Assembly (NCBI GenBank): GCA_964433715.1
Contig: CAYSSL010000013.1
Location: forward strand, 1-15,925
Direction: 5' to 3'
DNA from: XYD1-FULL-44-32 sp964433715
GTDB lineage: Bacteria; Patescibacteriota; Minisyncoccia; Phycocordibacterales; XYD1-FULL-46-19
DNA length: 15,925 nucleotides
Part shown: positions 1 to 5,298 of the stretch, piece by piece
Position numbering within the stretch: position 1 is the first letter of the stretch
Layout: the number at the start of each line of letters is the position of its first letter
The notes under the pieces: model-generated
What the model saw: the letters and a program-made list of their open reading frames with translations, nothing else
Database searches by the model: none
Told to the model about the DNA's origin: nothing
Position numbers and translations under genes: made by a program

Positions 1-56
1 ATATCAAAAAAGCCCAAAAAAGCAAAAAACTGGGGGCTCGCCAAGAGGCCCCAATC
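1..56. other. Phased A-tracts and GC-rich hairpin upstream of the first gene
   Basis: Three six-base A-tracts lie at 6-11, 16-21 and 24-29, spaced roughly one helical turn apart, as in bent DNA or UP-element-like sequence. They are followed by an imperfect hairpin: 32-39 pairs with 45-52 apart from one G-G mismatch, with loop 40-44. Read on the minus strand the hairpin is followed by T-runs, so it would look like an intrinsic terminator for leftward transcripts, although no minus-strand gene lies to its right. It may block antisense transcription, or the A-tracts may assist the promoter at 57-65. The sequence shows only the structure; the roles are inferred. Confidence 0.35.
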
Positions 57-65
57 TGCTATAAT
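57..65 (+). promoter_or_regulatory. Extended -10 promoter of the peptidase gene
   Basis: TGCTATAAT is a perfect extended -10 element (TG, one base, then the consensus TATAAT at 60-65). No good -35 box lies at 37-42, which is usual for extended -10 promoters. The hexamer ends 9 nt before the ATG at 75, so the transcript would start at about 72 and carry almost no 5' leader. Confidence 0.7.
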
Positions 66-74
66 TTGTCCACC

Positions 75-1877
75 ATGACTACCACCAAAAAACACACTTG
101 GGATCTGTCCCCCCTCTACAAAGCGGATACCGACCCGCAAATTGAGAAAGATCTGGAGAAGCACAAGAAGGCCAGCTATAAATTTATAAACAAATGGAAA
201 GACCGGACAGATTATCTAAAATCCGCCAAAGCCCTGAAAGAAGCTTTGGCGGATTATGAAGCGTGGCTTGATGCCGGTGGAATCTTGGGTGAGATTGGTT
301 ATTATTTTTCTCTTCGTGGTGCCCAAAACGAAAACGATCCAAAACTTAAGGCCCGCCTAAATCAAATTACCGATTTTGGTACCAAGATTGAAAATGACGC
401 TCAGTTTTTTACTATGCGTCTGGCTAAAATCGGGTCAAGTGAGCAACAACAATTTCTAAATGACAAAACTCTAACCCGCTACCACCACTTTCTTAAGCGG
501 TTATTTGATGATGCTAAATATCTTCTATCGGAACCTGAAGAAAAAATACTAAACCTAAAATCTAGTCCCGCTCATAGCCAATGGGTACAAATGACCTCCT
601 CTCTTCTTGCGAAAGAAACCCGTCAGGCTTACGACCGAGACGGCAAATCAAAAACGCTTACCCTATCATCACTCATGGGCCTAATCTCCCATTCTAAACC
701 AAAAATCCGCGATAAGGCGGCGGAAGCTATAAATGACATACTATCTAAACTAGCCGATGTGGCCGAAGCCGAAATAAATGCAATCTTATTGGATAAGAAA
801 ATAGATGATGAGTTGCGCGGTCTACCAAGACCAGACTCTGGTCGACATTTGTCTGATGATATTGAAACCGAAGTGGTTGACGCTTTAGTTGAAGCAGTAA
901 AAGCCCAATTTAATACTAGCCAACGCTTTTATAAGTTAAAAGCCAAACTTCTCGGCAAGAAAAAGTTGGCCTACCACGAGCGAAATGTCCAAATTGGCAA
1001 AGTGAACAAAGAATATACTTTTACCGATGCCGCCAAACTAATAGATAAAGTTTTTGGTCTTCTTGACCCAGATTTTCAGCGTTATTTTCAAGGTTTTGTT
1101 AAAAATAAACAAATTGACATTTTTCCCTACCAAGGAAAATCGGCTGGGGCCTTTTGTGCCTACAACAACCCTAAGTCACCAGTCTATATTCTCTTAAACC
1201 ACAACAATGAGTTAAATGATGTGCGGACACTTGCCCACGAAGCCGGTCACGGCATAAACGACGAGTTGATGCGTGAAATCCAACCAGCTATCTATTTTGG
1301 TACCCCCATGGTCACCGCCGAAGTCGCCTCCACCTTTACCGAAGATTTTGTATTGGAAGAAATATTACGCGAGGCCGATGACGAGCTCCGATTTTCACTC
1401 CTTATGACCAAATTAAACGACGATATATCCTCTGGTTTCCGCCAAGTCGCCGCCTATTTATTTGAGACCGAGCTTCATAACACCTTTCGTAAAGAAGGCT
1501 ATTTATCTAAAGAAAAAATTGGATCAATCTTTCAAAAAAATATGTCCGCCTATATGGGTCCCGCGGTGGAACAAAGCGCTGGTGCCCAAAACTGGTGGAT
1601 ATACTGGGGCCATTTCCGCAATTTCTTTTATGTCTATTCTTATGCCAGTGGAGTACTAATCTCTAAATCACTGCAAACATCAGTAAAGAAAGATCCAAAA
1701 TTTATAGAGAAAGTTAAAGACTTCCTACGCGCCGGCACCTCCGACTCGCCTAAAAATATTTTTGCCAAATTGGGTATAGACATTACCAACAAAAAGTTCT
1801 GGCAGGCCGGTCTAGAAGAAATAGCCGACACTCTAGATGAAGCCGAAAAATTAGCCAAGAAACTTGGTAAAATATGA
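75..1877 (+). CDS. pepF: Oligoendopeptidase F-like zinc metallopeptidase (family M3)
   Basis: This is a cytosolic zinc metallopeptidase that degrades short peptides, part of peptide recycling. The protein has 600 residues, the normal PepF size. The zinc site is HEAGH with H388, E389 and H392, and the downstream Glu ligand is probably E416 in the TAEVASTFTEDF segment, the spacing expected for M3 enzymes. The long helical N-terminal part (about 1-200) fits the lid domain of the family. A GAQNWWIYWGHFRNFFYVYSYASG-type segment at about 500-530 matches the substrate-binding C-terminal region; there is no signal peptide. I chose ATG at 75 over the in-frame TTG at 66 because TTG overlaps the end of the -10 hexamer (60-65) and would lie upstream of the predicted transcription start. 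No Shine-Dalgarno is visible. The gene ends in TGA at 1875-1877. The family is certain; the exact peptide preference is not. Confidence 0.9.
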   Translation: MTTTKKHTWDLSPLYKADTDPQIEKDLEKHKKASYKFINKWKDRTDYLKSAKALKEALADYEAWLDAGGILGEIGYYFSLRGAQNENDPKLKARLNQITDFGTKIENDAQFFTMRLAKIGSSEQQQFLNDKTLTRYHHFLKRLFDDAKYLLSEPEEKILNLKSSPAHSQWVQMTSSLLAKETRQAYDRDGKSKTLTLSSLMGLISHSKPKIRDKAAEAINDILSKLADVAEAEINAILLDKKIDDELRGLPRPDSGRHLSDDIETEVVDALVEAVKAQFNTSQRFYKLKAKLLGKKKLAYHERNVQIGKVNKEYTFTDAAKLIDKVFGLLDPDFQRYFQGFVKNKQIDIFPYQGKSAGAFCAYNNPKSPVYILLNHNNELNDVRTLAHEAGHGINDELMREIQPAIYFGTPMVTAEVASTFTEDFVLEEILREADDELRFSLLMTKLNDDISSGFRQVAAYLFETELHNTFRKEGYLSKEKIGSIFQKNMSAYMGPAVEQSAGAQNWWIYWGHFRNFFYVYSYASGVLISKSLQTSVKKDPKFIEKVKDFLRAGTSDSPKNIFAKLGIDITNKKFWQAGLEEIADTLDEAEKLAKKLGKI

Positions 1878-1894
1878 CCCTAACCTGCTATACT
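1864..1894 (+). promoter_or_regulatory. Promoter of the VKOR gene, overlapping the end of the peptidase gene
   Basis: TATACT at 1889-1894 (5 of 6 consensus) is preceded by TG at 1886-1887, giving an extended -10. A weak -35 (TTGGTA, 1864-1869, 4 of 6) sits 19 bp upstream inside the last codons of the peptidase gene. The -10 ends 8 nt before the ATG at 1903, predicting a near-leaderless transcript. Confidence 0.65.
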
Positions 1895-1902
1895 TAGTCT
1901 GT

Positions 1903-2895
1903 ATGAATATAAGCCTGTCTATTCTATCAATTGTCGTGGCGCTCTTGGGTTTTAGCCTATCGTTTTATATTTGGCAAAGTAAAAAAAAGAACAAACCTCT
2001 AATTTGTCCTCTAAAATCAGACTGTGAAGCGGTAGTAAAGAGTGATTTTTCTAAACTATTTGGTATACCCCTTGAAATACTAGGTCTGCTTTATTATGCG
2101 ACAACAGCAATAAGTTATGCGACGTTTTTATACTATCCAGTTTGGAAAACACCTCTGGTCACTTTTAGCTTTTTAATAGTCACAACAATCGCCTTTTTGT
2201 TTTCTCTCTATCTGACTGCGGTTCAAGCCTTTGCCATTAGACAGTGGTGTGTCTGGTGTTTAACTTCGGCTACCTTATGCGCTGTTTTATTTATAATCAC
2301 TATTTTTGGCAATGATTTATCGTTCGCGGATATGCTTACCCGTTACTACGATTTTCTAGTAGCGGGCATCACTATTGGTCTCACCATCGGGGTTGGCTCT
2401 ACCACGGTTTACTCTCTTGTTTATCTAAAATTTCTACGTGATTTTAAAATTTCCCAAACCGAACAAGATATTTTAAAAACCATAGGTCAGGTGGTGTGGA
2501 TTGCTCTAATTATAATTATTTTTTCAGCCGTCAGTTTATATATATCTGATCCAGAAATTCATAACGCTTCCCCAACTTTTATTTTAAAAATTATTGTTAT
2601 GGGCGTAATTTTGTTAAGTGATGCCATGCTCAATATTTTTGTTGCCCCCCAGCTAATTGATATCTCTTTTGGTAAACGTCGCGAACACGAAGCCGGAGAA
2701 TTGCACAGCCTACGGAAAATTTCTTTTGCTTGGTCTGCCGTCTCTCTGGTCTCTTGGTATTCCCTCCTCACTCTTTTGGCTCTACCCCTATCAATTGCCA
2801 CCTCTTTCGGCCAGTTAGTCATCTACTACCTTGCCGCTCTCGTATCTGCTTTAATAATCAGCCAAGTGGTTGACTATAACCTGTCAGCCCAATAA
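1903..2895 (+). CDS. VKOR-family disulfide-bond generator with extra C-terminal membrane domain
   Basis: Bacterial VKOR proteins reoxidise DsbA-like partners and pass electrons to quinone in the cytoplasmic membrane. Residues 1-140 form the VKOR core of four predicted helices (about 3-24, 57-77, 84-106, 117-137). It has the loop cysteine pair C35 and C41, the following S47, the FGIP segment, and the active-site pair WCVWC (C116, C119). The 5-residue spacing of the loop pair equals that of the characterised Synechococcus enzyme (C50/C56). Unlike cyanobacterial fusions there is no thioredoxin domain. Instead residues about 150-330 hold roughly five more hydrophobic helices of a domain I cannot name, with a cytoplasm-like stretch around KFLRDFKISQTEQD. 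The start is ATG 1903 (330 residues); the TTG at 1864 is rejected because it overlaps the preceding gene and lies upstream of the promoter. A DsbA-like gene, the likely redox partner, lies three genes downstream. The VKOR call is strong; the tail's function is unknown. Confidence 0.85.
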   Translation: MNISLSILSIVVALLGFSLSFYIWQSKKKNKPLICPLKSDCEAVVKSDFSKLFGIPLEILGLLYYATTAISYATFLYYPVWKTPLVTFSFLIVTTIAFLFSLYLTAVQAFAIRQWCVWCLTSATLCAVLFIITIFGNDLSFADMLTRYYDFLVAGITIGLTIGVGSTTVYSLVYLKFLRDFKISQTEQDILKTIGQVVWIALIIIIFSAVSLYISDPEIHNASPTFILKIIVMGVILLSDAMLNIFVAPQLIDISFGKRREHEAGELHSLRKISFAWSAVSLVSWYSLLTLLALPLSIATSFGQLVIYYLAALVSALIISQVVDYNLSAQ

Positions 2896-2898
2896 ACT
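2870..2898 (+). promoter_or_regulatory. Promoter of tsaC, embedded in the end of the VKOR gene
   Basis: TTGACT at 2870-2875 (5 of 6) and TAAACT at 2893-2898 (4 of 6) are separated by exactly 17 bp. The -35 lies in the VKOR coding sequence, and the first three bases of the -10 are the VKOR TAA stop codon. The -10 ends 6 nt before the tsaC ATG at 2905, so the message would be leaderless. Co-transcription from upstream is also possible given the 9-nt gap between the genes. Confidence 0.55.
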
Positions 2899-2904
2899 GC
2901 GGTC

Positions 2905-3498
2905 ATGACCAGCGAATGGACTAGGGCTAAAGAGGCCCTCTTGAGTGGCAAATTGGCCGTTATACCCACAGACACTATTTATGGTGTTACCGCTTGCGCC
3001 TTTAAACCTGAAGCCATAAAACTCTTAGACGGTGTCAAAAAGAGGAGCAATAGTGACCCGTACATAATTTTAATCGCCGATCAGAAAGACTTGGCTCTTT
3101 TTGGTGTTGAACTCAGTCAAAAACAAAGCCAATTTTTAACAAAAATTTGGCCGGGACCGGTGAGTCTAATTCTTTCCCCTACCAACAAAGAATTGAACTA
3201 CTTATATCGCCATAAAAATATTGCCCTAAGACTACCCGACAATGACAACCTACGAAATCTCATACGCCAAACCGGCCCCTTGGCGGCCCCTAGCGCCAAT
3301 CCCGCCGGTGCTCCCCCAGCCCAAACAATAGAAGAAGCTAAAGCCTATTTTGGTGAATCGGTTGCTTCTTATGTTCACCAAGAACAAGAGCCATTCATTG
3401 GACAGGCTTCTACTTTAGTGGATTTATCACAAGATGAACCCAAAATATTGCGCCAAGGAAAAACCGATATAACAAAGGCAATATCTTGTTTAAAATAG
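2905..3498 (+). CDS. tsaC: Threonylcarbamoyl-AMP synthase (TsaC/Sua5/YrdC)
   Basis: This cytosolic enzyme makes threonylcarbamoyl-AMP from threonine, bicarbonate and ATP, the first step of the t6A modification at position 37 of ANN-decoding tRNAs. The 197 residues match a stand-alone YrdC domain without the Sua5 C-terminal domain. Family motifs appear in order: PTDTIYG (21-27), the KKR basic patch (45-47), WPGPVSLIL (about 82-90), LRLPD, APSANPAG (a nucleotide-site motif) and STLVDL near the C-terminus. The start is ATG 2905, with a promoter but no Shine-Dalgarno just upstream. The gene ends in TAG at 3496-3498. Partner t6A genes (tsaB, tsaD, tsaE) are not in the window. The family assignment is secure. 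Confidence 0.92.
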   Translation: MTSEWTRAKEALLSGKLAVIPTDTIYGVTACAFKPEAIKLLDGVKKRSNSDPYIILIADQKDLALFGVELSQKQSQFLTKIWPGPVSLILSPTNKELNYLYRHKNIALRLPDNDNLRNLIRQTGPLAAPSANPAGAPPAQTIEEAKAYFGESVASYVHQEQEPFIGQASTLVDLSQDEPKILRQGKTDITKAISCLK

Positions 3499-3516
3499 CT
3501 AAAATAAAAGTACTCA

Positions 3517-3545
3517 TTTACAGTCCCCCCAGACTCGTTTATTAT
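3517..3545 (+). promoter_or_regulatory. Sigma-70-type promoter of the tRNA-binding protein gene
   Basis: TTTACA (3517-3522, 5 of 6) and TATTAT (3540-3545, 5 of 6) are separated by the ideal 17 bp. The -10 ends 6 nt before the ATG at 3552, so transcription should begin at or beside the start codon. It occupies the 53-nt gap after tsaC. Confidence 0.75.
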
Positions 3546-3551
3546 CAAAAT

Positions 3552-3887
3552 ATGGAAAATAAAACTACAATCAATTACGACGACTTCTCCAAGGTGGAGC
3601 TTAGAGTGGTTACTATCCAAGGAGCAGGCAAGGTTGAAGGTTCGGATAAATTATTAAAACTAGAAGTATCTCTAGGAGAAGAAAATAGACAAATTATTGC
3701 TGGTATTGGGAATAAATACCATCCAGAAGATCTGGTTGGAAAACAAATCGTCGTGGTGGCGAACCTAGAGCCCCGCCAGTTAATGGGGCACGAAAGCCAA
3801 GGTATGTTGCTCGCCGCCCAAGGAGAAGACGGTCCAGTAATTTTGAGCCCCGCTGAACCGGTACCAACGGGAGGAATTATTAAATAA
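3552..3887 (+). CDS. Stand-alone tRNA-binding OB-fold protein (MetRS beta/C-terminal domain type)
   Basis: The 111-residue protein is a single tRNA-binding domain like the C-terminal dimerisation/tRNA-binding part of methionyl-tRNA synthetase (Arc1p/CsaA/EMAP-II superfamily). Diagnostic segments are an INYDDFSKVELRV start, GSDKLLKLEV (about 32-41), RQIIAGI (about 48-54), LVGKQIVVVANLEPRQLMG (about 61-79) and ESQGMLLAA (about 81-89). In CPR genomes the domain often occurs either fused to or separate from metG; here it is separate and metG is not visible. I chose ATG 3552 because it begins the conserved domain and lies directly after a good promoter; the upstream in-frame TTG at 3486 would overlap tsaC and lie upstream of the promoter. 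It ends with two tandem TAA codons (3885-3890). It may act as a trans-acting tRNA-binding subunit or as a CsaA-like chaperone; the former fits the sequence better. Confidence 0.85.
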   Translation: MENKTTINYDDFSKVELRVVTIQGAGKVEGSDKLLKLEVSLGEENRQIIAGIGNKYHPEDLVGKQIVVVANLEPRQLMGHESQGMLLAAQGEDGPVILSPAEPVPTGGIIK

Positions 3888-3888
3888 T
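3883..3888 (+). promoter_or_regulatory. Possible -10 element for the Gmad2 protein gene
   Basis: AATAAT (5 of 6 consensus) overlaps the tandem stop codons of the preceding gene and ends 10 nt before the ATG at 3899. No convincing -35 lies 16-18 bp upstream, and the region is so AT-rich that chance is a real explanation. A GGGAGGA at 3869-3875 is 23 nt from the ATG, too far to act as a Shine-Dalgarno. With an 11-nt gap the gene could equally be co-transcribed with its neighbour. Confidence 0.3.
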
Positions 3889-3898
3889 AAAAAATATT

Positions 3899-4471
3899 AT
3901 GAAAGAGAGAAATATTCTGATTATTGTTGTTGTGTTAGTAATCGCTGGTATAGGTTGGTGGCTATTTGATAAATCTACTGCTAATTTAACGGCTGAAATT
4001 ACGTCTTTTGACGAATGCGTGGCGGCGGGATTTCCTATCATGGAAACATACCCAGAGCAGTGCAAGACAACAGATGGGACAACCTTTACTAAAGATATTG
4101 ATCCGGCAGACAATCTAGAAAATATGATTCAGGTTGATCTAATAAAAGATGGTGACACCGTCTCTAGTCCCCTCACCATTACCGGCAAAGCCCGCGGACA
4201 ATGGTATTTTGAAGCTAGCTTTCCAGTAGAAGTTGTAGACGACAATGGAAATTTATTAGCTCAAACACCAGCTCAAGCTAAAGGTGAGTGGATGACCGAA
4301 GACTTTGTCCCTTTTGAAGTCACCCTAAATTTTGTCGCTAGCTCTACCAACCAAGGTAAAATAATCTTTAAACGAGACAACCCTTCTGGCTTACCAGAAA
4401 ATGATGCTCAACTAGAAATTCCAGTAAATTTTACCGCCCCAGCTGAAATGGCATCCTCTACTAGCGCGTGA
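3899..4471 (+). CDS. Membrane-anchored Gmad2 immunoglobulin-like domain protein
   Basis: The 190-residue protein has a short charged N-terminus and one hydrophobic helix (about 6-23), so it is predicted to be anchored with its bulk outside. Residues about 33-66 contain the motif FDECVAAGFPIMETYPEQC followed by TTDGTTFT, a small module I associate with CPR exported proteins; C40 and C55 are the only cysteines. Residues about 77-176 resemble the Gmad2 domain (Ig-like, first described in spore germination proteins): VDLIKDGDTVSSPLTITGKA, then GQWYFEASFPVEVVDDNG, and a final beta-strand region ending in IPVNF. The extreme C-terminus (PAEMASSTSA) is low-complexity. The molecular function is unknown; an extracytoplasmic binding role is likely. 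Lying between VKOR and DsbA genes, its cysteine pair is a plausible substrate of that relay (inference). It ends in TGA. Confidence 0.75.
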   Translation: MKERNILIIVVVLVIAGIGWWLFDKSTANLTAEITSFDECVAAGFPIMETYPEQCKTTDGTTFTKDIDPADNLENMIQVDLIKDGDTVSSPLTITGKARGQWYFEASFPVEVVDDNGNLLAQTPAQAKGEWMTEDFVPFEVTLNFVASSTNQGKIIFKRDNPSGLPENDAQLEIPVNFTAPAEMASSTSA

Positions 4472-4475
4472 TAGA

Positions 4476-4504
4476 ATGCCAATACTTAAAAGTTAACTTA
4501 TAAA
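4476..4504 (+). promoter_or_regulatory. Promoter of the DsbA-like gene
   Basis: TATAAA at 4499-4504 (5 of 6) has a partial -35, ATGCCA at 4476-4481 (4 of 6), 17 bp upstream. The -10 ends 5 nt before the ATG at 4510. It sits in the 38-nt gap after the Gmad2 gene. No Shine-Dalgarno is present. Confidence 0.55.
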
Positions 4505-4509
4505 CCAAG

Positions 4510-5253
4510 ATGGAAGAAAAAAAATCATTGCCCAACCTAGCCACTCCTGTTGCCGTGGTTATCGCTGGTCTGGTTATTGCCGGAGCAATCTTGTATGGAA
4601 ACTATCAGAAAAAAGATGAAGTCCAACTACCAGACGCTGATTTGGTAATTAAAAGTTTTGAAGCGGTCAACAGCAACGACCACACAAGAGGAAAGGTTGG
4701 AGCTAAACTTACTGTCTTAGAATATTCAGATCTAGAATGCCCATACTGCAAAATATTTCACCAGACAATGACCGAAGTTACCGCCACAAATAAAGATATT
4801 GCTTGGGTTTTTCGCCATTTTCCTATTGAGTCACTACACAGCAAAGCCACCAAAGAGGCTATCGCAGCTGAATGTGCCGCCAGCCTAGGAGGAAAAGAAA
4901 TGTTTTGGCAATATATTGACGAAATATTTAAAATTACCCCATCAAATGATGGTCTAGACGCCGCCCAGCTCCCGATAATTGCCACCAAGCTTGGCTTAAA
5001 TACCCAAGCCTTTAACTCTTGTCTAAACACCGAAGAACCAGCCAAAATAGTAAGCGACGATTTTGATTCCGGTGCCCAAGTAGGGGTAGATGGCACACCA
5101 TTTGTCCTTGTGATAAAGGGTGATGAGGCTTATCCAATATTCCGCTATACCTCACCTCAAAAAATAGAAGATAGAGAAGTTAGAGAGTTAGCCATAGAAA
5201 TATATAAAACGTACGAAGCTAAAATAAACGAAGCCAGAAACGCAGCAAATTAA
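4510..5253 (+). CDS. DsbA-family thiol:disulfide oxidoreductase, membrane-anchored
   Basis: This is a thioredoxin-fold oxidoreductase that should introduce or exchange disulfides in exported proteins. The 247-residue protein has a KK-rich N-terminus and one hydrophobic segment (about 13-30) with no obvious signal-peptidase site, so it is probably tethered and faces outward. The active site is CPYC (C77, C80) in the segment EYSDLECPYCKIFH, and the cis-proline loop is GVDGTPF (T196-P197). The helical insert between about 112 and 180 is typical of DsbA/BdbD-like proteins. Two further cysteines (C122, C171) lie in the helical insert and could form a structural disulfide. The natural electron acceptor is likely the VKOR protein encoded at 1903-2895; no DsbB is seen. 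The ATG at 4510 follows its own -10 element. The stop codon is part of the terminator palindrome. Confidence 0.88.
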   Translation: MEEKKSLPNLATPVAVVIAGLVIAGAILYGNYQKKDEVQLPDADLVIKSFEAVNSNDHTRGKVGAKLTVLEYSDLECPYCKIFHQTMTEVTATNKDIAWVFRHFPIESLHSKATKEAIAAECAASLGGKEMFWQYIDEIFKITPSNDGLDAAQLPIIATKLGLNTQAFNSCLNTEEPAKIVSDDFDSGAQVGVDGTPFVLVIKGDEAYPIFRYTSPQKIEDREVRELAIEIYKTYEAKINEARNAAN

Positions 5254-5298
5254 CAACCAAAAAAAACCGCCCATACGGGCGGTTTTTTTTGGTTGTTA
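5251..5298. terminator. Bidirectional intrinsic terminator containing both stop codons
   Basis: A perfect 22-bp inverted repeat (5251-5272 and 5277-5298) surrounds the 4-nt loop ATAC. The core is a CCGCCC/GGGCGG stem flanked by eight A on the left and eight T on the right, so each strand gives a GC hairpin followed by U8. The palindrome begins exactly at the TAA of the DsbA-like gene (5251-5253) and ends exactly at the TAA of rpoD on the other strand (5296-5298). It terminates both converging transcription units. Confidence 0.93.

Noticed and set aside
1864..1902. TTG start for the VKOR protein 13 codons upstream of the ATG
   Set aside because: It overlaps the end of the peptidase gene and would put the start codon upstream of the extended -10; the ATG gives a normal N-in signal-anchor start.
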